Assembly: GCF_004362745.1 (NCBI RefSeq)
Contig: NZ_SNXY01000010.1
Span: forward strand, 250,501-314,500
Source of the DNA: Oharaeibacter diazotrophicus
GTDB taxonomy: Bacteria > Pseudomonadota > Alphaproteobacteria > Rhizobiales > Pleomorphomonadaceae
Direction: 5' to 3'
DNA length: 64,000 nucleotides
The position numbers were made by a program, and so were the translations under genes. Within the stretch, counting starts at the first letter, position 1. Each line of letters opens with the position of its first letter. The notes beneath the pieces were generated by a model. It was not told the origin of the DNA. It saw only the letters and a list, made by a program, of their open reading frames with translations, and did not search any database. Positions 25,613 to 34,431 of the stretch are shown one piece after another.

Positions 25613-26491
25613 ATGAAGAAGAAGGTCGTGTTCCAGGGCGAGCCGGGAGCCAACTCCCATCTCGCCGCCCTCGAGGTCTACCCCGACTGCGAGCCGGTGC
25701 CCTGCCCGACCTTCGAGGACTGCTTCGCGGCGCTGGCCGCCGGCACCGCCGACCTCGGCATGATCCCGATCGAGAATTCGGTCGCCGGCCGCGTCGCCGA
25801 CATCCACACGCTGCTGCCCGGCGCCGACCTCCACATCGTCGGCGAGCACTTTCTGCCGATCCACCACCAACTGATGGGCCTGAAGGGCGCCGCGCTGTCG
25901 GACCTCCGCGTCGTGCAGAGCCACGTCCAGGCGCTCGGCCAGTGTCGGAAGACGCTGCGCGGCCTCGGCCTCACCGCCGTGATCGGCGCCGACACAGCCG
26001 GTTCGGCCCGCGAGATCGCCGAGCGCGGCGACCGCGCCCGCGGCGCGCTCGCCTCCCGCCTCGCCGCCGAGATCTACGGCCTCGACATCCTGAAGAACGA
26101 CGTCGAGGACGAGGCGCACAACACCACGCGCTTCATCATCCTGTCGCCCGAGCCGGCGCCGGCGCCGGCGCTCGGCACGCCGACCATCACCACCTTCCTG
26201 TTCCGCGTCCGCAACATGCCGGCCGCGCTCTACAAGGCGCTCGGCGGCTTCGCCACCAACGGAGTCAACATGACCAAGCTGGAGAGCTACCAGCTCGCCG
26301 GCCAGTTCTTCGCCTCGCAGTTCTACGCCGACGTCGAGGGCCACCCCGACGAGACCGCCCTGCGCTTCGCCCTCGAGGAACTCGCCTTCTTCAGCCACGA
26401 GGTCCGCATCCTCGGCGCCTACCCCGCGAGCCCGTTCCGCGAGACCATCCGCGAGCCCGAGGCCGAGAGGGGGCTGCGCCCGGGGGAGTGA
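25613..26491 (+). CDS. pheA: Prephenate dehydratase
   Basis: The 292-residue monofunctional enzyme converts prephenate to phenylpyruvate. The PDT domain (about 4-180) contains GEPGANSH, IPIENSVAGRV and the catalytic TRF triad at 172-174. A C-terminal ACT regulatory domain (about 192-275) has GVNMTKLESY, the variant of the phenylalanine-binding ESRP motif usual in alphaproteobacteria. No chorismate mutase domain is fused. Feedback inhibition by phenylalanine is expected from the ACT domain. Confidence 0.95.
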   Translation: MKKKVVFQGEPGANSHLAALEVYPDCEPVPCPTFEDCFAALAAGTADLGMIPIENSVAGRVADIHTLLPGADLHIVGEHFLPIHHQLMGLKGAALSDLRVVQSHVQALGQCRKTLRGLGLTAVIGADTAGSAREIAERGDRARGALASRLAAEIYGLDILKNDVEDEAHNTTRFIILSPEPAPAPALGTPTITTFLFRVRNMPAALYKALGGFATNGVNMTKLESYQLAGQFFASQFYADVEGHPDETALRFALEELAFFSHEVRILGAYPASPFRETIREPEAERGLRPGE

Positions 26492-26546
26492 CGGGGGAAC
26501 CCGCGGCACGACCGTAACGGACGGGCACCAAGGGGAGGGCAGGGCC

Positions 26547-27983
26547 GTGGCCGGCGACGCGACCGATCTCGGACTGGTGGCGCTGGCCACCGCCTTCGAC
26601 GCGGGGCAGCTGAGCTGCCGCGAGGCGATGGAAGCGGTGCTCGACCGGATCGAGCGCGTCGACGGCCACGTCAATGCCATCGTCGGCCGCGCCGATCCGG
26701 ACCTCTGCCGCGCCGCCGCCGACCGCGCCGACGCCGAGCGACGGGCCGGCCGTGCCCGCGGCGCGCTTCACGGCGTGCCGATCGCGATCAAGGACCTCTC
26801 CGCCGCGGCCGGCCTGCCTTTCACCTGCGGCTCGCCCCTCCACGCCGGCGACGTCGCGGCCGTGGACGATCCCGAGGTGGCGCGGATCCGCGCCGCCGGC
26901 GCGATCGTGATCGGCAAGACCAACACGCCGGAATTCGGCCTCGGCTCGCACACGTTCAATCCCGTATACGGCGTCACGCGCAACCCGCACGATCTCTCGC
27001 GCAGCGCCGGCGGGTCGAGCGGCGGCGCGGCGGCCGCGCTCGCCGCCCGGCTGCTGCCGGTCGCCGACGGCAGCGACATGATGGGCTCGCTGCGCAACCC
27101 CGGCGCCTTCTGCAACGTCGTCGGCTTCCGCCCGAGCTTCGGCTTGGTCCCGTCCGGCGGCACCGCCGGCGACGTCTTCCTCGACACGCTGGCGACCGTC
27201 GGGCCGATGGGCCGCTCGGTCGCCGACGTCGCAGCGCTGCTCCGCGTCCAGGCCGGCCGCGATCGGCTGGCGCCGTTCTCCTACGAGGCGTCCGACCTCG
27301 ACGCCGCGCCGCCGGCCGATCTCGCCGGCGTCCGGGTCGGCTGGCTCGCCGACGTCGCCGCCGACCTGCCCTTCGAGGACGGGATCCTCGCGCTTTGCCG
27401 CGACGCCCTCGACGTGTTCACCCGCGCCGGCGCCGTCGTCCGGGACGTCCGGTCGAACTTCCCGCGCGAGCGCCTGTGGGACTGCTGGACGACGCTGCGC
27501 AGCGCCGCCGTCGCCGGCGGACATGCCGCCACGGCCGCCGATCCGGCCCGCCGGGCGCTGATGAAGCCGGAACTGCTGTGGGAGGTCGAGCGCGGGGCGC
27601 GCTTCTCGGCCCTCGACGTCCACGCCGCCTCGGTGGCGCGCAGCGACTGGTACCGGGCGCTGCTCGCCCTCTACGACGACGTCGACGTGCTCGTGCTGCC
27701 GTCGGCGCAGGTGTTTCCCTTCGACGCCGACCTCCACTTTCCCGCGGCGATCGACGGCGTCGCCATGGACACTTACCACCGCTGGATGGAGGTGGTGATC
27801 GGCCCGAGCCTCGCCGGCCTGCCGGTCGCCGCCATGCCGGCCGGCTTCGGCCGCGCCGGTCTGCCGGCCGGGATCCAGATCGTCGGCCGGCCCCGCGCCG
27901 ACGGGACGGTGCTGCGGATCGCCGCCGCCTACGAGGCGCGCACGCCCTGGCTCGCGGTCCGCCCGGCAGGTATTCCGGACTGA
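26547..27983 (+). CDS. Amidase-signature family hydrolase
   Basis: The 478-residue cytosolic amidase has the Ser-cisSer-Lys triad visible as K82 (IAIKDLS), cis-S157 (AGGSSGG) and nucleophile S181 (GSDMMGSLRNPG). The usual GTDTGGSIR motif is changed to GSDMMGSLR, retaining the Ser. The start is GTG 26547 with a purine-rich AGGGGAGGGC site. It is not GatA: no gatB or gatC is near and the C-terminal part differs. Its natural amide substrate is unknown. The convergent nudC ends 7 bp away. Confidence 0.88.
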   Translation: MAGDATDLGLVALATAFDAGQLSCREAMEAVLDRIERVDGHVNAIVGRADPDLCRAAADRADAERRAGRARGALHGVPIAIKDLSAAAGLPFTCGSPLHAGDVAAVDDPEVARIRAAGAIVIGKTNTPEFGLGSHTFNPVYGVTRNPHDLSRSAGGSSGGAAAALAARLLPVADGSDMMGSLRNPGAFCNVVGFRPSFGLVPSGGTAGDVFLDTLATVGPMGRSVADVAALLRVQAGRDRLAPFSYEASDLDAAPPADLAGVRVGWLADVAADLPFEDGILALCRDALDVFTRAGAVVRDVRSNFPRERLWDCWTTLRSAAVAGGHAATAADPARRALMKPELLWEVERGARFSALDVHAASVARSDWYRALLALYDDVDVLVLPSAQVFPFDADLHFPAAIDGVAMDTYHRWMEVVIGPSLAGLPVAAMPAGFGRAGLPAGIQIVGRPRADGTVLRIAAAYEARTPWLAVRPAGIPD

Positions 27984-27990
27984 GAGGGAC

Positions 27991-28920
27991 TCAACCCGCC
28001 ACCACCCACGCCTCGACCAGCATCCTGGCGATCGCGAGCTTCGGCGGGCAGTAGAGGCCGTCCGGATGCGTGCCGGCGAGCATGGCGCGGACTTCGGCGC
28101 GCGGGAACCAGCGGCAGTCCTCGAGTTCGGCGTGGTCGATGGTGATCTCGGTGCTCACCGCCTCGCCGAGGCAGCCGAGCATCAGGGACGAGGGGAACGG
28201 CCAGGGCTGGCTGGAGTGGTAGCGGACGCGGCCGACGCGGATGCCGGCCTCCTCGAAGGTCTCGCGGCGCACGGCGTCCTCGACGGTCTCGCCCGGTTCG
28301 ACGAAGCCGGCGAGGCAGGAATAGCTGCCGGTTTTGAAGCGCGGCTGGCGGCCGAGCAGGGCGCGGTCGCCGTCCGAGATCAGCATGATCGAGACCGGGT
28401 CGACCCTGGGGAAATGCTGCGCCTCGCAGGCCGGGCAGTCGCGGCGGTAGCCGCCGATCGCCGGCACCGTGCGACTGCCGCAGTTGGCGCAAAAGCCGTG
28501 GCGGGCGTGCCAGGCGAGCATCGAGCGGCCCTGGGCGACCTGGCCGAAGCCGTCGTCCTCGATGCGACCCTCGAGCGCGAGCGAGCGCAGGTCGGTGGCG
28601 ACGAGGCCCTCCTCGGCGGCCGGTGCGGCGGGCAGGCCGGCCGCGAAGCGCGGGGCGCCGTCGGGCAGCCAGCCGAGCAGGATCGCCTCGGCGAGGTCGG
28701 CGCCGAGGCGGCGGGCGCGGGCAAGGTCGAACAGCGCGAGGCCCGCGGTGGTCGGGTCGAGCACGATCTGGTCGCCGACGAACAAGAAGGCGGCCGCGCG
28801 GGCGTCGGCGAGCGCGCCGGCGAGCACCGCGGGGTCGCCGCGCTTCTCCGAGCGGCGGTCGAGCGGATTGACCGAGAAGCCGTTGAAGCGGGAACGGTCG
28901 AGCGGCGCGTCGGCGGACAT
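27991..28920 (-). CDS. nudC: NAD(+) diphosphatase / RNA-decapping Nudix hydrolase
   Basis: The 309-residue Nudix enzyme hydrolyses NAD(H) to NMN(H) and AMP and removes NAD caps from RNA. An N-terminal region precedes a zinc ribbon (C144, C147, C162, C165), then the Nudix box starting at G205 (GFVEPGETVED, then RRETFEEAG) and the subgroup-specific SQPWPFPSS at 237-245. The start at 28920 is the first ATG giving the family N-terminus. It lies 23 bp downstream of a HIT-family gene on the same strand. Confidence 0.95.
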   Translation of the reverse strand: MSADAPLDRSRFNGFSVNPLDRRSEKRGDPAVLAGALADARAAAFLFVGDQIVLDPTTAGLALFDLARARRLGADLAEAILLGWLPDGAPRFAAGLPAAPAAEEGLVATDLRSLALEGRIEDDGFGQVAQGRSMLAWHARHGFCANCGSRTVPAIGGYRRDCPACEAQHFPRVDPVSIMLISDGDRALLGRQPRFKTGSYSCLAGFVEPGETVEDAVRRETFEEAGIRVGRVRYHSSQPWPFPSSLMLGCLGEAVSTEITIDHAELEDCRWFPRAEVRAMLAGTHPDGLYCPPKLAIARMLVEAWVVAG

Positions 28921-28943
28921 GGGGTCGTCTCCGGAGGGAGGGG

Positions 28944-29369
28944 TTACATTGGCCGGAGCGCGTCGCCGAGCACGGCGGCGAGCCGCTCGGCCATGTCGCG
29001 GGCACCGGCCTCGGAATAGGGCACCGCCGCGGTCTTGCCCCACACCGGGCCGGCCCAGGCCGGATCGGTCGTGAAGCGGGCGATGACGTGGACGTGGAGC
29101 TGGCGCACCATGTTGCCGAGCGCGCCGACGTTGATCTTGTCGGGACGGGCGAGGTCGCGGAGCGCGGTCGAGACGAGGGCGATCTCGTCCATCAGCCGGT
29201 GGCGCTCGGCGGCGGGAAGGTCGATCAGCTCGGCGAGGCCGGCCCGGCGCGGCACCAGGATCAGCCAGGGATAGGTGCGGTCGTTCATCAGGAGCAGCCG
29301 GGAGAGGCCGAGCTCTCCCAGCGGCAGGGTGTCGGCGGCGAGCCGGGGGTCGAGCTCGAAGGCGGTCAT
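28944..29369 (-). CDS. HIT-superfamily nucleotide-binding protein
   Basis: The 141-residue HIT-fold protein carries the active-site segment QLHVHVIARF at about 91-100. The motif is of the Q-x-H-x-H-x-x type seen in one bacterial HIT branch, with Gln replacing the first His of the classic triad, followed by PAWAGPVWG. These proteins hydrolyse or bind nucleotidyl compounds; the substrate is not known. Its ATG overlaps the MATE stop (ATGA) and nudC follows closely, suggesting a MATE-HIT-nudC operon. Confidence 0.87.
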   Translation of the reverse strand: MTAFELDPRLAADTLPLGELGLSRLLLMNDRTYPWLILVPRRAGLAELIDLPAAERHRLMDEIALVSTALRDLARPDKINVGALGNMVRQLHVHVIARFTTDPAWAGPVWGKTAAVPYSEAGARDMAERLAAVLGDALRPM

Positions 29370-30709
29370 CGCGTCTCCTCCGCGAAGGTCCGGGTCGCGA
29401 GCGCGGGCACGCGCGCGGCGAGGGTGAGGCCGCGCGCGCCGAGGAAGACCAGCAGCGCCAGCCAGAGGCCGTGGTTGCCGAGGACGGGCGTCGCCGCCCA
29501 CAGCACGGCGAGGAAGATCGCGAGCGACACCAGCATCATGTTGCGCATCTCGCGCGACCACGTCGCCCCGATGTAGACCCCGTCCATCTCGAAGGCGAGC
29601 ACGCCGGCGAGCGGCGTCAGCGCCGCCCACGGCAGGAAGGCGGCCGCGGCGGCGCGCACCTCCGGCGACGTCGTCATCACGTCGATCACCGGTCCGCCGG
29701 CGACGAACAGCACCACCGCCACCACGGCGGAGAAGGCGAAACCCCAGGCGACGGTGAGGCGCACCGCGGCGTCGAAGGCAGCGCGGGTGCGGGCGCCGAC
29801 GGCGCGGCCGGCGAGCTGCTCGGCGGCGTTCGCGAGGCCGTCAAGGAAGTAGCCGCCGATCATGAAGAAGTTCATCAGCACCGCGTTGGCCGCCAGCACC
29901 GTGTCGCCGAAGCGGGCGCCGGCGCGGGTGAAGGCGGCGAAGGCGAACAGCAGCGCGAAGGAGCGGATCATGATGTCGCGGTTGACCGCGAGCATGCGCA
30001 GGAAGGCGGCGCGCTCGAACACCGCGCCGCGGATCCGGTGGAAGCCGTGCCGGCCGATGCCGACGCAGACGACGAGGCCGACCACGGCCGTCACCACCTC
30101 GCCGATCACCGTGCCCCAGGCGACGCCGGCGATGCCCCAGCCGGCGCCGAGGCCGAGGCCGATCGAGCCGGCGATGTTGACGCCGTTGAGGAGGGTCTGC
30201 AGCGCGAGGCCGAGCCCGGACCGTCCGAGCCCGAGCACCCAGCCGAGCACCGCGTAGTTGGCGAGGGCGAAGGGGGCGGAGAGGATGCGGATGCCGAAAT
30301 AGGTCGCCGTCGCCGCCGCCACCGCGTCCGACGGGTCGACGAAGGCGAGCGAGGCCGCGAGGATCGGCCCGGCGAGGGCGATCATGGCGAGGCCCGACAC
30401 GGCCGCCACCACCAGTGCCCGGGCGAGCGAGGCGGCCATCTCGCGCTCGTCGCCGGCGCCGAGCGCCTGGGCGGTCAGGCCGGTGGTGCCGGACCGCAGG
30501 AAGTTGAAGGTGGAGAACAGGAAGTCGAACACCAGCGCGCCGACGGCGATGCCGCCGACCAGCGCGGCGTCGCCGAGCTGGCCGACCACGCCGGTGTCGA
30601 CGGCGCCGAGCAGCGGCGTCGACAGGAAGGCGAGCGTCATCGGGACGGCGATGCGGAAGACGGTGGCGCTGTCGACGCGGAAGTCGCCGGGGCGGGCATG
30701 GCTGGTCAT
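29366..30709 (-). CDS. MATE-family multidrug/metabolite exporter (DinF-like)
   Basis: The 447-residue membrane protein has about twelve predicted spans in two homologous halves, typical of MATE antiporters that expel cationic compounds using Na+ or H+. The first helix pair contains PMTLAFLSTPLLGAVDTGVVGQLG and LRSGTTGLTAQALG, closest to the DinF subgroup. It heads the presumed MATE-HIT-nudC transcript. It is divergent from the PQQ-type dehydrogenase gene. Confidence 0.92.
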   Translation of the reverse strand: MTSHARPGDFRVDSATVFRIAVPMTLAFLSTPLLGAVDTGVVGQLGDAALVGGIAVGALVFDFLFSTFNFLRSGTTGLTAQALGAGDEREMAASLARALVVAAVSGLAMIALAGPILAASLAFVDPSDAVAAATATYFGIRILSAPFALANYAVLGWVLGLGRSGLGLALQTLLNGVNIAGSIGLGLGAGWGIAGVAWGTVIGEVVTAVVGLVVCVGIGRHGFHRIRGAVFERAAFLRMLAVNRDIMIRSFALLFAFAAFTRAGARFGDTVLAANAVLMNFFMIGGYFLDGLANAAEQLAGRAVGARTRAAFDAAVRLTVAWGFAFSAVVAVVLFVAGGPVIDVMTTSPEVRAAAAAFLPWAALTPLAGVLAFEMDGVYIGATWSREMRNMMLVSLAIFLAVLWAATPVLGNHGLWLALLVFLGARGLTLAARVPALATRTFAEETR

Positions 30710-30849
30710 CGGCGAGTGGTAGACGGGCCGGCGCGCCGCTTCAAGGCCGTCCGGTCGCCGTCGCGGAGCGCGCCCGTGCGGCGGTGCGAAAAGGCTGTTC
30801 CGACCCCGCGCGAAGTCGGGTAGCGTGCCCGCCGGACGGAGGTATGGTC

Positions 30850-32148
30850 ATGGCGTTCATCGACATTTTCGCACGTTTCGTGGCGCTGGTGGGTGGGACG
30901 GCGGCGGCGGTCCGCCACCGCGGTCGGATCGAGAAGCCGGCGATCGGCGGCGCGCCGATCATCCCGGAACCGCGCGCCCAGGGCGCGATGCCGACGCTGA
31001 AGATGCCGATCGCCGCCGGCTGGAAGGACGGCCGCACGCCGCGCGCGGCGCCGGGGCTTAAGGTGCAGGCCTTCGCCATGGACCTCGCCCATCCGCGCTG
31101 GCTCCAGGTGATGCCGGACGGCGAGGTGCTGGTCGCCGAGGCGCTGATGGAGCCGATCGCGATCGAATCGCTGTTCGACTACGCCATGGCGAGCACGCTG
31201 CGCCGCGTCCGCGCGCTCGGCCCGAGCCCGAACCGGATCACCCGCCTCGTCGACCGCGACGGCGACGGCAAGGCGGAGGTCCGCGACGTCTTCCTCGACA
31301 AGCTGCGCCAGCCCTTCGGCATGGCCCTCGTCGGCGACGTCTTCTACGTCGGCAACACCGACGCCCTCGTCGCCTTCCCCTATTCGCGCGCCGACAAGCG
31401 CGTCACCGGCCCCGGCCGGACGATGGCGACCTTCAAGCCGGGCGGCCACTGGACCCGCAGCGTGATCGCCAGCCCGGACGGGACGAAGCTCTACGTCGGC
31501 GTCGGCTCGCTCTCCAACATCGCCGAGCGCGGCATGGCCGTCGAGGAGGGCCGCGCCGCGGTCTACGAGGTCGACCTCGCCACCGGCGGCAACCGCATCT
31601 TCGCCGGCGGCCTGCGCAACCCGGTCGGCCTCGCCTTCGAGCCGACCACCGGCGCGCTGTGGACCGTGGTCAACGAGCGCGACGGCATCGGCGACGAGAC
31701 GCCGCCGGACTACCTGACCTCGGTGGTCGACGGCGGCTTCTACGGCTGGCCCTACTGCTACTGGGGCCGCACCGTCGACGAGCGCGTGCCGCAGGACCCG
31801 GCGCTGGTCGCCCGCGCGATCCGGCCGGACTACGCCCTCGGCGGCCACACTGCCTCGCTCGGCCTCTGCTGGCACCCGGCCGGCACGCTGCCGGGCCTGC
31901 CCGACGGCATGATCGTCGGCCAGCACGGCTCGTGGAACCGCAGCAAGCTGTCGGGCTACCGCGTCATCTTCGTGCCGTTCGAGAACGGCAAGCCGTCCGG
32001 CGACATCCGCGTTCTGCTCGACGGCTTCCTGTCGGCCGACGAGCGCGAGGCCTACGGCCGGCCGGTCGGCGTGGCGCTCACCGCCGACGGGGCGCTGCTG
32101 GTCGCCGACGACGTCGGCGACGCGGTGTGGCGGGTCTCGGCGGCCTGA
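30850..32148 (+). CDS. PQQ-dependent sugar dehydrogenase (sorbosone dehydrogenase-like beta-propeller)
   Basis: The 432-residue protein is of the GSDH/sorbosone dehydrogenase family, a six-bladed propeller using PQQ and calcium to oxidise aldoses. Recognisable blades include HPRWLQVMPDGEVLVAEA, GGHWTRSVIASPDGTKLYVG, GLRNPVGLAFEP and GQHGSWNRSKLSGY. The ATG at 30850 is preceded by GGAGGT at 6-nt spacing; an ATG 6 bp earlier is too close to that site. The N-terminus (FIDIFARFVALVGG) is hydrophobic and may be a membrane anchor or atypical signal. No PQQ biosynthesis gene is nearby, and a redox role is not proven. Confidence 0.85.
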   Translation: MAFIDIFARFVALVGGTAAAVRHRGRIEKPAIGGAPIIPEPRAQGAMPTLKMPIAAGWKDGRTPRAAPGLKVQAFAMDLAHPRWLQVMPDGEVLVAEALMEPIAIESLFDYAMASTLRRVRALGPSPNRITRLVDRDGDGKAEVRDVFLDKLRQPFGMALVGDVFYVGNTDALVAFPYSRADKRVTGPGRTMATFKPGGHWTRSVIASPDGTKLYVGVGSLSNIAERGMAVEEGRAAVYEVDLATGGNRIFAGGLRNPVGLAFEPTTGALWTVVNERDGIGDETPPDYLTSVVDGGFYGWPYCYWGRTVDERVPQDPALVARAIRPDYALGGHTASLGLCWHPAGTLPGLPDGMIVGQHGSWNRSKLSGYRVIFVPFENGKPSGDIRVLLDGFLSADEREAYGRPVGVALTADGALLVADDVGDAVWRVSAA

Positions 32149-32254
32149 CGCCGCCGACGCGGGCACCGATCCGGGCCGGGCGCGCCGGCCGATCCGGACC
32201 GGGCGGGGACGCGTAGGAAAGGCCGCCATGCCGCGGAGCGGCGAGGAACCGGTC

Positions 32255-33154
32255 ATGCCGCCGATCGTGCACCACCCCGCCTATCACGCCGAGATTCCGG
32301 AGGGGCACCGCTTCCCGATGGGCAAGTTCCGCCGCCTCGCCGAGGTGCTGGCGGAGGAGGGGCTGGTGGCGCCGGGCGGCTTCATCGTGCCGGCGCTCGC
32401 CCCCGACGGCTGGCTGCGGCTCGCCCACGACGGCGCCTACGTCGACCAGGTGCTGACGGCGACGGTGCCAGACCGGATCGCCCGCGAGATCGGCTTCCCG
32501 ATGACCGAGGCCGTGACCACCCGCGCCCGCGCCGCCACCGGCGGCACGGTGCTGGCGGCCCGGCTCGCGCTCGAGCACGGCCTCGCGCTCAACACCGCCG
32601 GCGGCAGCCACCACGCCCGCCGCGCCCACGGCGCCGGCTTCTGCGTGCTCAACGACGTCGCGGTGGCGGCGGCGGTGCTGCTCGCCGACCACGACGTCCG
32701 GCGCGTGGCGGTGATCGACCTCGACGTCCACCAGGGCGACGGCACCGCCGACGTCTTCGCCGGCGACGAGCGCGTCTTCACCGTCTCGGTCCACGCCGAA
32801 CGCAACTACCCGGTCCGCAAGGTGCCCTCGAGCGTCGACGTCGGCCTGCCCGACGCCGTCGGCGACGCCGACTATCTGGCGATGCTGGCGGAGCTGGTGC
32901 CGGCTGTGCTCGACCGGGCGCGCGCCGACGTCGTGTTCTACAACGCCGGCGTCGATCCCCACGCCGACGACCGGCTCGGCCGCCTCGCGCTCTCCGACAC
33001 CGGCCTCGCCGAGCGTGACCGCCGGGTGATCGGCGCGGTGCGCGAGCGCGGCCTGCCGCTGGTCGGCGTCATCGGCGGCGGCTACGAGGCCGACGTCGAC
33101 CGCCTCGCCCGCCGCCACGCCATCCTGCACCGCACCGCGGCGGAGTTCGACTGA
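32255..33154 (+). CDS. Histone-deacetylase-family hydrolase (class IV-like)
   Basis: The 299-residue zinc-dependent deacetylase resembles class IV (HDAC11-like) bacterial enzymes. Catalytic His pair H119-H120 (GGSHHARR) and zinc ligands D157 and H159 (IDLDVHQGDGT) and D234 (NAGVDPHADD) are intact. The ATG at 32255 has GAGGAA at good spacing and begins PPIVHHPAY, the usual N-terminus; an ATG at 32228 adding nine residues is possible. Bacterial members deacetylate small acetylated amines or proteins; the substrate is unknown. It is probably cotranscribed with the dehydrogenase 106 bp upstream. Confidence 0.9.
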   Translation: MPPIVHHPAYHAEIPEGHRFPMGKFRRLAEVLAEEGLVAPGGFIVPALAPDGWLRLAHDGAYVDQVLTATVPDRIAREIGFPMTEAVTTRARAATGGTVLAARLALEHGLALNTAGGSHHARRAHGAGFCVLNDVAVAAAVLLADHDVRRVAVIDLDVHQGDGTADVFAGDERVFTVSVHAERNYPVRKVPSSVDVGLPDAVGDADYLAMLAELVPAVLDRARADVVFYNAGVDPHADDRLGRLALSDTGLAERDRRVIGAVRERGLPLVGVIGGGYEADVDRLARRHAILHRTAAEFD

Positions 33155-33212
33155 ACCTCTCTCGTGAAGTCCCGACTCGTCGGCACTTTACGAGGTCTCG
33201 GCCATTCGGCGG

Positions 33213-33261
33213 GCGCCCGGTCGGGCGCTCCTCGTCCGCAACGCTCCGACCAGAGGTCGGA
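33213..33261. terminator. Hairpins between convergent deacetylase and DUF6460-like genes
   Basis: Two structures lie in the 134-bp convergent gap: arms GCGCCCG (33213-33219) / CGGGCGC (33222-33228), and TCCGACC-AGA-GGTCGGA (33245-33261). Either strand could use them as transcript ends. Confidence 0.5.
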
Positions 33262-33288
33262 ACCTTGCGAACTCGGACCGAAGCCGCT

Positions 33289-33567
33289 TCAGGTGCGGCC
33301 GCCGCCGACCTTCATGAGGCGGATCAGCACGTAGAGCGGCACCACCACCACGGCGCCGAGCAGGAAGTAGCGCCAGGCGCGGTCGATCGCGCCGAAGCCG
33401 AGGTTCCAGATCCCCTCGACGAAGCGGCGCACGCTGGCGACGATGTCGTAGGGCTCGATGCCGAGCGCCGCCATGATCACGCCGACCACGAAGGACATCA
33501 GGACGAGCCGCACCAGGACGCGGCCGGGGGTGTCGCCGAGGATGCGGGTGACGGTGCTGCCGGACAT
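33289..33567 (-). CDS. Small integral membrane protein (DUF6460-like)
   Basis: The 92-residue protein has two predicted membrane segments (about 18-36 and 66-85) separated by EPYDIVASVRRFVEGIW. The N-terminus STVTRILGDTPGRVLVRLV resembles a small family common in Rhizobiales that I recall as DUF6460; no function is known. It stands alone on the minus strand, 93 bp upstream of nothing else on that strand until the TIGR02186 gene's end. Confidence 0.75.
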   Translation of the reverse strand: MSGSTVTRILGDTPGRVLVRLVLMSFVVGVIMAALGIEPYDIVASVRRFVEGIWNLGFGAIDRAWRYFLLGAVVVVPLYVLIRLMKVGGGRT

Positions 33568-33660
33568 GGCCGATCCTTCTTTCGTGGCGGGCGGGATCCC
33601 GACCGCGGTTCTAGGGGGCGCCCCGGCGCCTGTCCAGGTGCCGGCTCGGCGCCCGCGCCC

Positions 33661-34431
33661 TCAATCCCGGCGGAAGATCACCCCGGCGAGCCAGCCGGTG
33701 AGGCAGGCGATCACCACCGTGACGAGGCCGTAGACGAGGCCGTGGCGGTGGGCGAAGTCGGTCATGACCTGCTCGAAGCCGACCTTGCCGATCAGCAGCT
33801 CCTCAGAAGTGGTGGCGAGCAGGGCGCCGTCGCGGAACAGGTAGACGCTGGCGAGGTAGCGCCCGACCGGCACGTTGGCCGGCAGCGCCACCGGGGCGCG
33901 GAACAGCGCGGCGCTGAGGAACTCGACGCCGTTCTCCTGCTGCTGGTAGAGCCGGCCCGACTGCATCAGCCGCAGGAAGGCCTCGTCGAAGTCGGTGCGG
34001 CGCGGCGGCTCGGCCGAGGTCTGCGCGTTGATCGGCAGCATGTCGATGCCGAGGCCGAGCTTGGCACGGGTGGCGTCCGGCGCGATCTCCGCCAGCGGCG
34101 CCGACGACAGCACGGCGTGGAACGAGGGCACGCCGCGCATCCGCTCGCTGTCGCGGTTGATCCAGACGCCGGCGGTGCGTTCCTTGCGGCGGGTGACGAC
34201 GCTGGTCGGCGGGCCGGACAGCGCCACCACCACCTCGTAGCGCGCCGAGCGCGACACTGTCTGGGCGTCGCGCTCGATGGTGCCGAACACCACCACCTTG
34301 CTGCCGGTGAAGTTCGAGGTGATCGCCACCGTCTCGTTGGTGAGCGCGGTGACGAGCTGCTCGGCCGCCGCCGGCGCGGCGAGGGCGAGCGGAGCGGCGA
34401 GGGCGAGGAAGACGGCGAGGAGGCGCGTCAC
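33661..34431 (-). CDS. TIGR02186-family membrane-anchored protein
   Basis: The 256-residue protein has a cleavable-looking signal peptide (about 1-23, ending AAPAAAEQ), a periplasmic beta-rich domain and one C-terminal membrane span (about 232-250) ending GVIFRRD. It fits the TIGR02186 family, whose genes are nearly always adjacent to TauE/SafE exporters in alphaproteobacteria. Its ATG overlaps the exporter stop by 4 bp. The role is unknown, but conserved linkage suggests an accessory part of the exporter. Confidence 0.85.
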   Translation of the reverse strand: MTRLLAVFLALAAPLALAAPAAAEQLVTALTNETVAITSNFTGSKVVVFGTIERDAQTVSRSARYEVVVALSGPPTSVVTRRKERTAGVWINRDSERMRGVPSFHAVLSSAPLAEIAPDATRAKLGLGIDMLPINAQTSAEPPRRTDFDEAFLRLMQSGRLYQQQENGVEFLSAALFRAPVALPANVPVGRYLASVYLFRDGALLATTSEELLIGKVGFEQVMTDFAHRHGLVYGLVTVVIACLTGWLAGVIFRRD

